From positions 124,001 through 188,000 of the forward strand of contig CAXAMN010025317.1 in NCBI GenBank assembly GCA_963970005.1: DNA of 64,000 nucleotides. Direction: 5' to 3'. The position numbers and the translations under genes are program-made. The stretch comes from Durusdinium trenchii. Taxonomy: Eukaryota; Sar; Dinophyceae; Suessiales; Symbiodiniaceae. Under the pieces are notes generated by a model. That model made no database searches and was not told where the DNA came from. It saw only the letters and a program-made list of their open reading frames with translations. Positions 20,241 to 28,819 of this stretch are shown here, piece by piece. The first letter of the stretch is position 1; every line of letters begins with the position of its first letter.

Positions 20241-20785
20241 GGAGTTCACTTACGCTCCTAGATGCCTAGAGTTGCCTAGATTAGAGTGCTAGACTAAAGC
20301 TTATCCAGGAGTTCCGGATGAAGAGTCACTCACGTGACTCACGTGGCTCGGACTTTTCGATGGTACATGATCTAGGACCATTGCAGGTGGACAATGGTGG
20401 ACGCTGAAAAAACAAAGACACTCTTCTTCCGCTTCTTCTCCCTTTGGGTACGGACTTTCCGAACCAAAAAGGACTGCAGTGCGCTGCACACGTCGAGGGA
20501 CAGACAGGCCATCCTTCTTGGTGCCCTCGCGGGTCGAATTCCCTAAGCGGTGATGGACGGTGTAATACGGCGTGAGATGGCGTGAGAGGACTTTCTGGAA
20601 GGTTCCTGCAAGCATTGACGCCTTTTGAGTCATCGAGTCCCTGGAATAGTTAGGCGGTAGAGTGGTGTAGAGTCCGGCATCCTCGTGAGTCTGAGTCAAG
20701 GCCCTGTGCGGTTCTGACATCAGCCCACGAGTCCCCAAGGCGGTTCAGGCCTCGATGGAACCGGCCGCGAGGCTTTGCGTGTCAG

Positions 20786-20904
20786 CTTCGGGAAGGAGTG
20801 CGGCCTGCTGGACAAGACCTCCGCGAGGCAGGGGGCCCCAGTCACTGGGCGGACGGGGAGGGCGGAGAGGGGTGCAGAGAACGCATCGTCTTTCCGGTGC
20901 TGGC
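20786..20904 (+). CDS. Exon between CNBDs A and B, unrecognised
   Basis: Acceptor gcgtgtcag and a textbook donor, TGGC|GTGAGA. Reads FGKECGLLDKTSARQGAPV, then a Gly/Arg-rich stretch. F-G-K-E-C-G-L-L is reminiscent of a CNBD cassette, but a whole extra domain does not fit in the space. Third positions are strongly G/C. Confidence 0.55.
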
Positions 20905-21305
20905 GTGAGAACGGAGAATGGACGCGAAAAAGGAGTTGTGATGACGATTGGCAGGAAGGAGGAGAACATCCACAACAAGAAAGGACGCGACGGTGAATCA
21001 AACAGCGGTCCGAATTGGGAATCTAATTGTGCAGACGCACATGCTTTCTACCTTAGGAAGGCCCCGATCATAACTCCCGGCTGACTGATAACTCGCCGGT
21101 TTGTCAAGGGGTCAGGGGATTGCTTGTTGCTTATGGGGAAATGTATGGCAATGTGGAAGTTTTTCAGAGCTGGTTCGATGTCTAAACATGCCCACCTCAA
21201 AGAGGATGCAGCAGCATGAGCACTACCGAACCAGCGGGAAGAGTTTGAGAACTTAGTGAAGTCCCTCAAAGCTGCTGCCATCGCTGGTCATGTCTGGACT
21301 CTCAG

Positions 21306-21400
21306 GGATTGGACATCAAGTTGCTGCAGGACATCGACCCCACAAGAACGGCCAAAACCGGCCAAAAACTCCCCCGCTTTCCCCGTGAACATCGCCGCGC
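21306..21400 (+). CDS. Exon between CNBDs A and B, unrecognised
   Basis: Acceptor ggactctcag. Reads GLDIKLLQDIDPTRTAKTGQ then KLPRFPREHRRA before TGA. Basic and probably a linker. End not fixed. Confidence 0.5.
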
Positions 21401-21956
21401 CTGAGTCATCCTTTTCGTGTGGCGATCGACGGACGTAGCACCAAACACCAAAGATTTGGTCGTCCCCTGTGCGCCGCCAAGCGATGCCCGGTCCCTTCAC
21501 TGGGAGCAGTGCAACCAACGGGTGTGGGACCATACACTGCAACTAAGTGGTTGTTTTGGACCATTCGAGTTCACTGACGCACCCTAGGAAGTACCTGGTG
21601 ACCTTGTGCAATTCTCTTTAGCTATAGGAAGTCCATATCGAACTATTTGTTCCACAGCCCATGGCTGCAGCTTTTGCCGGATGACCCGAGGCACTTGCAG
21701 CTCTTGAGCCCGCACATGGATGCGATGCCACTTGGTTCATGCCGTTTGGGTCGTGTTTTCTGTTGTTTTTTGAGGGGGGGGTTCCCAATATATATCCTTT
21801 TTGTTTGTGGTTTTGTTTGGGTGTGTGTGTGTGTGAACTGAACACGCCCCATATCGACGGTATCTCCGCTTTGACGGTTCTTCGTTGCCACCTGCCACTC
21901 TCCATCGCTTTTCCGGTATTCTGCCCACGGCCGGTCGCGACCCGTTGGAGGCGCAG

Positions 21957-22009
21957 CATCGCCATGTTTGCGGACTGTGGGAAGGACTTCTTGGACATGC
22001 TCAACAGAT
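21957..22009 (+). CDS. CNBD B, helix A exon
   Basis: Acceptor tggaggcgcag. Reads IAMFADCGKDFLDMLNR, the classic first helix (F-x-x-C-x-x-x-F-L-x-x-L). The donor is non-GT; GC after AGAT or GA after AACA are options, and a missing mini-exon is possible because the phase to the next exon is not settled. Confidence 0.7.
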
Positions 22010-24400
22010 GCTGGGATTGATTGGTGGGTATGTGGATGGGCAGGTGGATCCTGGATAGGTGGATGGGCAGGTGGATAGGTGGATGGGTGGGTGGCGGTGA
22101 TGGGTGGGCGAGCTCCCTCCCGCCAGACGGCCTCCGAAGCCAATCACGTACCTGTAGGCCCTGTAGGCCTAGGGGGGGAGGATAGGGGAGGGGTCCTGCC
22201 GGTGGAACCCATGCACTCGTTTTGTTGGCCGTTTCAGGGATGTATACAGATCTGTTGTGGCACGAACTGTTCGCATCTGTGGGCGGCCTTCTCATCAAAC
22301 ATGCTGATGCATTCCACTGACTTCCGCGCCGAAGTTCACATCCAGACGCGCGCACTTTTACTTGGGCTTCCGAGCGGCATGCCCCGGATTCCACTCACCT
22401 CCATGCTTCATCATGCTTCACCACCGGCGACCCCTGTGGATCTCCTTCACCACGAGTTCGTGCGAGTTCGCCACCGCTGTGTGAACTCCTCCCTTCGCCA
22501 GGCGAGTTCTCCCAAAGGACCTGGTCGACGGGTTGCGTCGGTGTCGGGACATGGGATGGGACGATCTGTGAGTCATGGAGCCACATCTAGTTGAGCCGCT
22601 TTTGGTTATTGGGGGTGGTGAGCCCAAAATATATGCTCCAACGTTTGGCAGCAATTTTTTTTGCTGGTGCTCGAGCAGTGGACAGCATGTCGCGCGATGA
22701 AAGGACGCCCCCCCGCTTCCCAGAGTTTGCCCATAGGCATCAGTCCAAAAAGGGACCTTTGAACAAAAAAAAATCCTTTTTTCCGGGTCAGGCGGAACCA
22801 ACGAGTTTTGTGAAGATGGTGTCTCCCGGTGTCTCCTCTTGGTGTTCGCCAAAGCCCGCATCCGACCGCCTCGGTCCAGGATCTGCGCGCGCGACGAGGT
22901 CATCGTCCGGGAGAGCGAGCTGGGTGAGGAGATGTTCGCCGAAAGCTCAGGAACGAAGCAGGGCTACACACTCTAAGGAAGACGCAGGTGGGAGCTGGAG
23001 TGAAAACCATCCATACACCACTTGTTCATAGCCATCCTCATGCCTAGTCATTTATATCAAAATATAGCCTTGAGATGCCTTGAGCTGGTTACCCTGACCA
23101 ATTTTATAACTATAAAAGGGCCTTGCACGTGTCGTTGTCCCCCAACAACGAAATTTCCTCCATTCGTTGACTTTTGATATACTTTTGTAATCTTTTGTCA
23201 TTTTCCGCTGGGAGTTCCCTATCACTTCGCAATTGCCATTCAGCACAGCGCCTTCTAAGCCGTTGAAAGGGGTCCAAGCTTTCCTCGAGGTCCTTGCCCT
23301 AGGGAAGTGCAAGGTACTACGAAGCCGGGCCCTCGGCGCTGTTTCGGGGTTCGTTGGCTCAGACTGAGAAGAAGGTCCAAAGAACATCAAATAATAAACT
23401 ACTAATATTCTACTACTGATTCATTGATGTAGCCCATTGATGAATCACCTCCCCCCTTTTGGAGAGGTAACACCTCATTCAGGATTTTGAGCAGGTTGGG
23501 ACATTCATCAATCATCAAGCGTCGGGGCGCGAGGTGCTTCGATCAAGGTCCCAAGCAAGCTCCGCCCACCCGTCGGGGCACCGACCCATCATGAGGCCCG
23601 TGACCGGAGCTGCCCACCCCGCTGGATTGGTCCGAGGTGGCAACGATCACCCCGTGAGCCGCCTGCATCCGGGGAGCGTCTTCGGTGGGCAAGCGGTGCT
23701 GGGCATCTCCCAGACGCGCAAGGAGACGGTCATGGCCACTGGGGAGGAGAAACGGGGCGCGGGAACGGCCATGGAGAAACTCAATTAGGTGGTGGTGGCG
23801 GCGGAGGTGGTGGTGGTGAAAGAGTTTGGTACTGAAAACCACCTTTTTTTTTTGAAATGGAGGGGTCGGTCCAATGGACCTTTTTGGGGTGTGTGGGATG
23901 GTCGAAATACCCGCCAAGGTCAACATCAATCCATCCATCTCTCTCTCTCTCTCTCCAGTAGATATGGTCATACGTCGTCCATGATGGATCATGCTTTTCC
24001 GGAACCTTTCGGATGTTCATTGACTGAATCGATGGCACCAAGGCACAGAGATCACGCTGTTGTGGGGATCGATCACCTCTCAAATTATACCCATTGTATT
24101 CCATTACATTCGGGATCAGCATCAGGTGGGCATTGAGGTGGCAAAGCACGGAGGATACAAACCATACTGTTGACAGTCATGAAATCAGACTCCAGCTTTT
24201 AGATTCCATGTGTCCAGGGCTGGAATACTTGCGCGAGTTACACCCGGCGGTGCTCGACATTCAGCCACACCTTACCCGGTCGCATGCCACTGTCGGGCCT
24301 GAGGCAGACACCGTGTGCGACGTGCGTGCTTTGAGCCGCAAAGCGCTGCTCAGGGTCTTGGAGAAGTTCCCCGAAGAGGAGGAGCAACTCGTCGGCAGCG
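21957..24400 (+). CDS. Cyclic-nucleotide-binding domain B (locus, five exons)
   Basis: Exons at 21957-22009, 22880-22937, 23290-23348, 23659-23734 and 24304-24400 give helix A (IAMFADCGKDFLDMLNR), strands 1-2 (RDEVIVRESELGEEMF), strand 3 (VLALGKCKVLRSRALGAV), the cassette (GSVFGGQAVLGISQTRKETV) and strand 7 to helix C (CDVRALSRKALLRVLEKF, then PEEEEQL). Phases join from the second exon on, using GC donors at 22938 and 23735. The cassette lacks the ribose-binding Glu (F-G-G-Q in place of F-G-E) but keeps the Arg. Affinity for cAMP or cGMP is therefore doubtful. Likely the same protein as domains A and C. Confidence 0.8.
22022..22097. repeat. GGTGGATGGGCA-type minisatellite
   Basis: Five or six imperfect copies of GGTGGATGGGCA / GGTGGATAGGT in the intron just after the helix A exon of CNBD B. 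Confidence 0.85.
22240..22330 (+). CDS. Possible exon, doubtful
   Basis: Acceptor ttggccgtttcag. One frame reads MYTDLLWHELFASVGGLLIK. It looks like protein, but there is no place for it between helix A and strand 1 of CNBD B, so it may be an alternative exon or chance. Confidence 0.25.
22880..22937 (+). CDS. CNBD B, strands 1-2 exon
   Basis: Acceptor cgcctcggtccag. Reads RDEVIVRESELGEEMF. A GTGAGG lies inside (22924) but using it would lose GEEMF, which is canonical for CNBDs. The GC donor after TTC keeps phase 0 with the next exon. Confidence 0.7.
23290..23348 (+). CDS. CNBD B, strand 3 exon
   Basis: Acceptor agctttcctcgag, phase 0. Reads VLALGKCKVLRSRALGAV. Joins GEEMF of the previous exon exactly as in CNBDs. 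Donor TCGGG|GTTCG fits phase 2. Confidence 0.65.
23659..23734 (+). CDS. CNBD B, phosphate-binding cassette exon
   Basis: Acceptor accccgtgag, phase 2. Reads RLHPGSVFGGQAVLGISQ then TRKETVM. The GC donor (ATG|GCCACT) joins the next exon in phase 0. Confidence 0.7.
24304..24400 (+). CDS. CNBD B, strand 7 to helix C exon
   Basis: Acceptor tgtcgggcctgag, phase 0. Reads ADTVCDVRALSRKALLRVL, then EKFPEEEEQLVG. Ends at GT after CTC (24391) or after CAGCG (24401). A textbook CNBD C-terminal part. Confidence 0.8.
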
Positions 24401-24866
24401 GTCATGTGATCCTGGAACGGTCCGAGAGTCAACCCATTCGAAGTGATGACTCGGTGTTTCAGCTCATACTAGCCAGCTTGAGCCGTGCTTGGGTTTGTTG
24501 GCTTCCATATTTCACCATCATTCCACCCAAACGCAATCGTTTTGCTCTTATGCTGGATGCCAAAGACTCTATTTACAAGAGTCCCAAAACACAGCAGATT
24601 GCAGAAATTGATGAAACCTACATATACCTATACGCATATAATTGATATATAATATAGTGCTTCTTGCGGCAGGATTGCTGCCGCCGTCCCAGCCGTTCCG
24701 GACCCACTCCCCTACCAAAAACCCACCATTTGGAACCCACCAAATTGCTTGCGAACCAAGCTGGCATGATGGCTCCCCTCTCTTGCCAACGCCATCACCT
24801 GAGCACCGAACGGACACATCTAAATTCTAAATTAAAGCTTGCGGTGCTTGGCCTTTCTCTTTTGAG

Positions 24867-24950
24867 GCGGATTCTGGCCATCGTGGAAGCTCACAGCCAG
24901 AGCCGCAAGGTGCGCTCCGCTCCATGGACCGGTGCCCGGTGGGAAGGCAG
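24867..24950 (+). CDS. Exon between CNBDs B and C
   Basis: Acceptor tctcttttgag, donor GGCAG|GTAGAT. Reads RILAIVEAHSQSRKVRSAP then WTGARWEG. Phases are intact (phase 2 to phase 2). Linker of unknown function. Confidence 0.6.
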
Positions 24951-25443
24951 GTAGATCTAGGCCCTATAGGCTGCAGACCCTGAAAGCGCGAGGTCATTGA
25001 GGCCCTCACGAGCTAGGTAGATATAGACCTTGTGGAAGCAGAATTTCCCACTTTCCCCATACCCAGAGTCCAAGGGGGGGGTGTGATGCTTTCTATCGGA
25101 GAGGTGTGGATTTCAGCTGTAGAGCCACCCCTCAACCATCAAACTGGAGTTCACCACTCAACCATGTCTGGCTCAGACTCCTGGGCTCAGAAAGCAGGAG
25201 GTCCACTGCCTCCTGGGCTCAGAAACCCGGGTCTGGCTCAAGGGGCTGCTGAGCCCCGGGTCACTGCTGAGCCTTGTGCCTGCTCACATTCACCTGTTGG
25301 AGAACTGCTTCCCCCCCCAGAAACGTGCCGCATAAGAACACGCACACCTTGCTCTTCCAAGTCCAGGAGCTTCATCCCAATCCAACAGCTTCATCCCAAG
25401 TTCCCCAGTCGCTCCACCACCACTCCTCTTCCAAACGTTCCAG

Positions 25444-25598
25444 GCGGCCTCGACTGCACTGGAACAGGCCAGCGCTGGCGAAGGCGGCTTCAGCCAGGTG
25501 ACGGTGACGCTGGGGGACGCGTGGGGGGCTGGGCACCCGAAGCTCCCTGCGACGAATCCTCATGGTCGACCAATCCTCCATCCAAAAGGATCCAAAAG
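25444..25598 (+). CDS. Exon between CNBDs B and C
   Basis: Acceptor ttccaaacgttccag, donor CCAAAAG|GTAGTC. Reads AASTALEQASAGEGGFSQVT, then VTLGDAWGAGHPKLPATN. Third positions almost all G/C. The overlapping 194-codon frame is a shadow. Linker of unknown function. Confidence 0.65.
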
Positions 25599-25799
25599 GT
25601 AGTCACCAAATCCTGATGACCGGCGGCAAGTCCACCACACGACTGATTTCATCTCATTTACCCTCACTCATCTCACCTACCGCCCGGTACAAGACTGATA
25701 GGTCTTTGTAATATAAGTCTCCATCCTTCCGGTGGGGTCCCAGGGCCTTGGGTCTGTGAGCTGCCACGAGGACCTTTTCAAGCATGGGACATATGTAAT

Positions 25800-25860
25800 C
25801 ACACACGCACACACAAAACACACACACACACACATATATATATATACATATATGTACACA
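25800..25860. repeat. (CA)n/(TA)n microsatellite
   Basis: CACACA and TATATA runs in the intron just before the helix A exon of CNBD C. Confidence 0.9.
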
Positions 25861-25879
25861 TTATGTACCATGGTCATAG

Positions 25880-25955
25880 GCTATGGCGACGTGGCAACTT
25901 CGAAACTGCAAAATCGCAGGACTTCATCAGGATGCTGGTGGACAACATGCCTCCT
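25880..25955 (+). CDS. CNBD C, helix A exon
   Basis: Acceptor catggtcatag, phase 2. Reads RGNFETAKSQDFIRMLVDNM then PP. The GA donor (CCTCCT|GATTTG) joins the next exon in phase 0. The overlapping frame spells GYGD but is not a channel pore. Confidence 0.75.
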
Positions 25956-28389
25956 GATTTGCAAGGATGGCCGTGTTTGCACGCATGGTACTGGCTGTTC
26001 CTAATGCCGTCAGTCATTCACCTTTAATGGTCTTGGAGTTTTGGGGGCTCTACATCCACCTGGCTAAGGGGGAGACCTGAAGGCATGTGAGCTTAGGACT
26101 TAGGACCCAAGCCTCCAAATGGATGACTTAGTCAGTGGGGATGACAACTATCCATACATGTGCCCGGCTGTCGTGGGGTGCCGGTCGACCGAACACTCCG
26201 TGCCGGTCAATCGTTTCACTTTCCTTTGGTGGTTGTGTGTACGTGTAGGATCATCCGTTTTTCTCACCATGGTGTCTCACTTGAAAAGCCCCCCCCACCG
26301 TGCCCGCTGCAGCTATGGGCACAAGGGCGGATGGGTTGGACGCGTGTTTTCCTCCGTCTCCAGTAGCTCAGTTGGTGCATCCAGTAGCTCGGACGCGACT
26401 CGTCACCAGTGTCTTGGCCGTGTCCACGCTGCTTGGGCCGCTCGGCAGAGGTTCGAACAGCCCTTCATGGTCAACCAAGCCATCTTGGTGCAGGGCACGC
26501 CAGGCGTTTGCTCCCGTGCGCGCTCAGGGGGAGCAGAGTGGGGGCAGACGCTAAGTCGGCTTGGAAGAGCAGTGGACAGACCTTAAGAGAAGCCAGGTCT
26601 TTTTGAACACTCAGGACCCTGAACATGAGGTCGAACACAATTTGGTCTAAGTTGTTTTTTGGGGGTTAGCATGGCTGTTTGCCAAGGGGGGTGGGCCATG
26701 GTAGATAGACTGAATGCAGGCAAAGATGTTGCAGTAGAACCAGCACACCTTGGACGTCAGATGCGTCCGCATGCCCCCTCCTTCTTGAAAAAAAATGACC
26801 GGACTGAAGACCTGTACTGGAGACAATCCCTAAATTTAAAGACCTTGTCAGTCACCATACTGTACGTTTTTCTCTTTAGACAAGCGGTGTCAGGCACACA
26901 CCTGGTGGTGCTGGTGCATGGCATCGTTGAGATTGAAGCCAATGGCATGGTCGTGGCCACCGTGCCGGGGTGCCCAGCCCCGCCGTGCTTGGGGGGCCCA
27001 TGTGGGTCGACTGGGCAGGGCGTGAAGGCAGGTCTTTCGCACCTAAAGGACCTGAGGAAAGGGCCCACCTTTCAGAGGCTTCGCCTTGGGAAGGAGGCGC
27101 ATGCGGGCGCATAGGGTGGTTTCCATTCCAAGAATTGGACCACTGTTCTTTTGACCTGCCTCACCTGTATGGCAAGATGTCTCTTTTTTACTCCCTGTGC
27201 AGTTTTAAATCATGGCACTACTTGGCAAAGCACAAGGTCTTCGCACCATGAATCCTTTGGACTGCCCACCCTTGATGCCCACCCAATCTTGAACGAAATG
27301 TACTGTAATTATATACTATGTTTTTGTTTGACAGGCGTTTTCGAGACTCAAGATTTTGGCGGTTTTGAGTGTGGGTTTGCTGAGGTTGTATCTCTTTGTG
27401 GGCTTTCCTTCATTGTTACGGCACGTGGTTTCCAGGAGTAGCGATGGCCTCCAACCTAGTAGCGATGGCCTCCAACTCACTAGCGTATAATATTAATATA
27501 TATATATGTATATATGATTTGGGTCTGTCCTAATTATTACCTGTAACAGTCAATACACAATTATATAACTATTTTAGGACAAGGCCTCTACTAGTCATCA
27601 TCCACTGGGCCCAGGTCAGAAGAAACATAGATCCGATAACATGATCATTCTCAACCCGTATCATGTGAAGAAGTCCGTCTTCCTTGCGCTTTGGGATCCT
27701 CAACCCCCCGGCCTTGGCCGCCGCCTTCGGTCGACTTCCCGAGGAACGCCCCGGGCATCTTCGGCGAGCGTGGCTTGCTGGTCTCGGGCAGTCGAAGCAG
27801 CTCGGAGCGGAGCGGAGCGGAAGGGGGGGCGCGGCGCCAGACCGGGCTTCGGGTTTAGGGCTTTGACGGAGTGATTTCGGAAGCAGCTGGTAGAGTAGAG
27901 ACCTTCTTGAAAGTTCCCCCGACTGTAGACTGAATCATGTTCCTGCCCTTACGCGGCTTTGGACATCGTTTTGTATTATTGTCGGTCCTTTTTGATGTAC
28001 CATGCCCAGTCAGCTTCAGTCCATCTTTTCCCGTGACATGCTCGGGAAATGCCCTATCCGAATCCGTAAATCTACGAGCATTATCGAGCATCATATATCA
28101 CCCAATCCTGCAGCTCACAAGCTTCCAACATGTCAAAAGGTGTACCAACCGTCCCGTGCCCCCCATCCCAACCAGTCCTGGAGGACGAGCTCCTATCCAT
28201 TTGGAGCATCCATCCCTTTCCCTTCCCATCCCTTCCCTTCCATCCGGTGCTTCCTTCGGTGTTCCGTTCCGTCGCGCTTCGCCCCACCCGCAGGTGGCGC
28301 CACGGTGCGGTGCACCACCGTGGCGGAGTGTATGATGCTGCCGGTGGACGGCCCTTCCACGCCCGCCCGGGCCCCGAGTGTTCGGGCGG
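25880..28389 (+). CDS. Cyclic-nucleotide-binding domain C (locus, five exons)
   Basis: Exons 25880-25955, 26449-26503, 26894-26969, 27744-27796 and 28294-28389. They give helix A (NFETAKSQDFIRMLVDNM), strand 1 (FEQPFMVNQAILVQGTP), strands 2-4 (GTHLVVLVHGIVEIEANG, then MVVATVPG), the cassette (PGIFGERGLLVSGSRSSS) and strands 7-8 (ATVRCTTVAECMMLPVDG). Phases join through all of them, with GA, GC and GT donors. This is the best-preserved domain: F-G-E and the cassette Arg are both present, so it is the one most likely to bind cAMP or cGMP. Part of the same tandem as domains A and B. Confidence 0.85.
26449..26503 (+). CDS. CNBD C, strand 1 exon
   Basis: Acceptor gccgctcggcag, phase 0. Reads RFEQPFMVNQAILVQGTP. 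The GC donor (CCAG|GCGTTT) gives phase 1 and restores Gly on joining the next exon. Confidence 0.75.
26894..26969 (+). CDS. CNBD C, strands 2-4 exon
   Basis: Acceptor gcggtgtcag, phase 1. Reads THLVVLVHGIVEIEANG then MVVATVPG. Donor CCGGG|GTGCCC, phase 2. Confidence 0.8.
27438..27485. repeat. 21-bp repeat, two copies
   Basis: AGCGATGGCCTCCAAC occurs at 27440 and 27461. The same unit occurs in reverse complement at 43411-43487. Confidence 0.8.
27744..27796 (+). CDS. CNBD C, phosphate-binding cassette exon
   Basis: Acceptor tcgacttcccgag, phase 2. Reads NAPGIFGERGLLVSGSRS. The end must be phase 1 to join ATVRC; GC donors after CGAA or AGCA both fit. Other frames here are also open and long. 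Confidence 0.7.
28294..28389 (+). CDS. CNBD C, strands 7-8 exon
   Basis: Acceptor cgccccacccgcag, phase 1. Reads GATVRCTTVAECMMLPVDG, then a Pro/Ala-rich turn. Donor GGCGG|GTGTGA. Confidence 0.75.
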
Positions 28390-28511
28390 GTGTGAGTCGA
28401 AGGTCTCCAGTTCCCCTTGGTTCGTGTTGATTTAGCTTACTGGTTGGAGGAGGCCTCGTGATTTGGCAGTTTTCGCAGTATGCCCCACAATGACCGATCG
28501 CGCCACAACCG

Positions 28512-28607
28512 AATGTTCACTGTGACGAGGTCATCCGGCAACTCTACGAAGCTGACATGAAGAGCCTTGGACGCCTTGGACGCCTTGATGCCAAGGTTTT
28601 GCGGTAA
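28512..28607 (+). CDS. Candidate exon, helical, possibly end of CNBD C
   Basis: A G/C-ending frame reads CDEVIRQLYEADMKSLGRLG then RLDAKVLR before TAA. It could be helices B-C of CNBD C. No clear acceptor was found. Confidence 0.4.
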   Translation, partial: NVHCDEVIRQLYEADMKSLGRLGRLDAKVLR

Positions 28608-28768
28608 ACACAGCCTGCCGTGACGAATTGAAGCTGGAGACCCTTTTTTAAACAATGTGGGCCATACTGGCAAAACATGGCCAAACATCATCCGAGCAGG
28701 CATGTCCCCACGGTCACTTGCAGCGTGTTATGGCCCAAGGGGTGTAGTCACACTGGCCCATTGCCGCC

Positions 28769-28819
28769 ATGGGAAAGAAGGATGCCAAGAAGGTGAAGAA
28801 GAAATCCAAGAAGGATTAC
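28769..28819 (+). CDS. First exon of the Lys-rich gene
   Basis: Begins MGKKDAKKVKKKSKKDY. A TAG lies in frame upstream at 28744-28746, and the Kozak-like context supports the start. The GA donor (TAC|GATGCA) keeps phase 0 with DKKKKSKK at 29149. Confidence 0.6.

Noticed and set aside
21618..22394. 258-codon - strand open frame
   Set aside because: Low-complexity His/Pro content from the GGTGGATGG repeats, no codon bias, and it is antisense to the helix A exon of CNBD B.
25873..25900. GYGD motif resembling a K+ channel selectivity filter
   Set aside because: It spans the acceptor in the wrong frame. The frame with codon bias reads WRRGNFETAKSQDFIRML, helix A of a CNBD, and no pore helices flank the motif.
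26355..26465. tRNA-like boxes (TAGCTCAGTTGGT and GGTTCGAAC)
   Set aside because: The boxes are about 87 nt apart, no T-stem, D-stem or acceptor stem pairs, and the second box lies in a CNBD exon.
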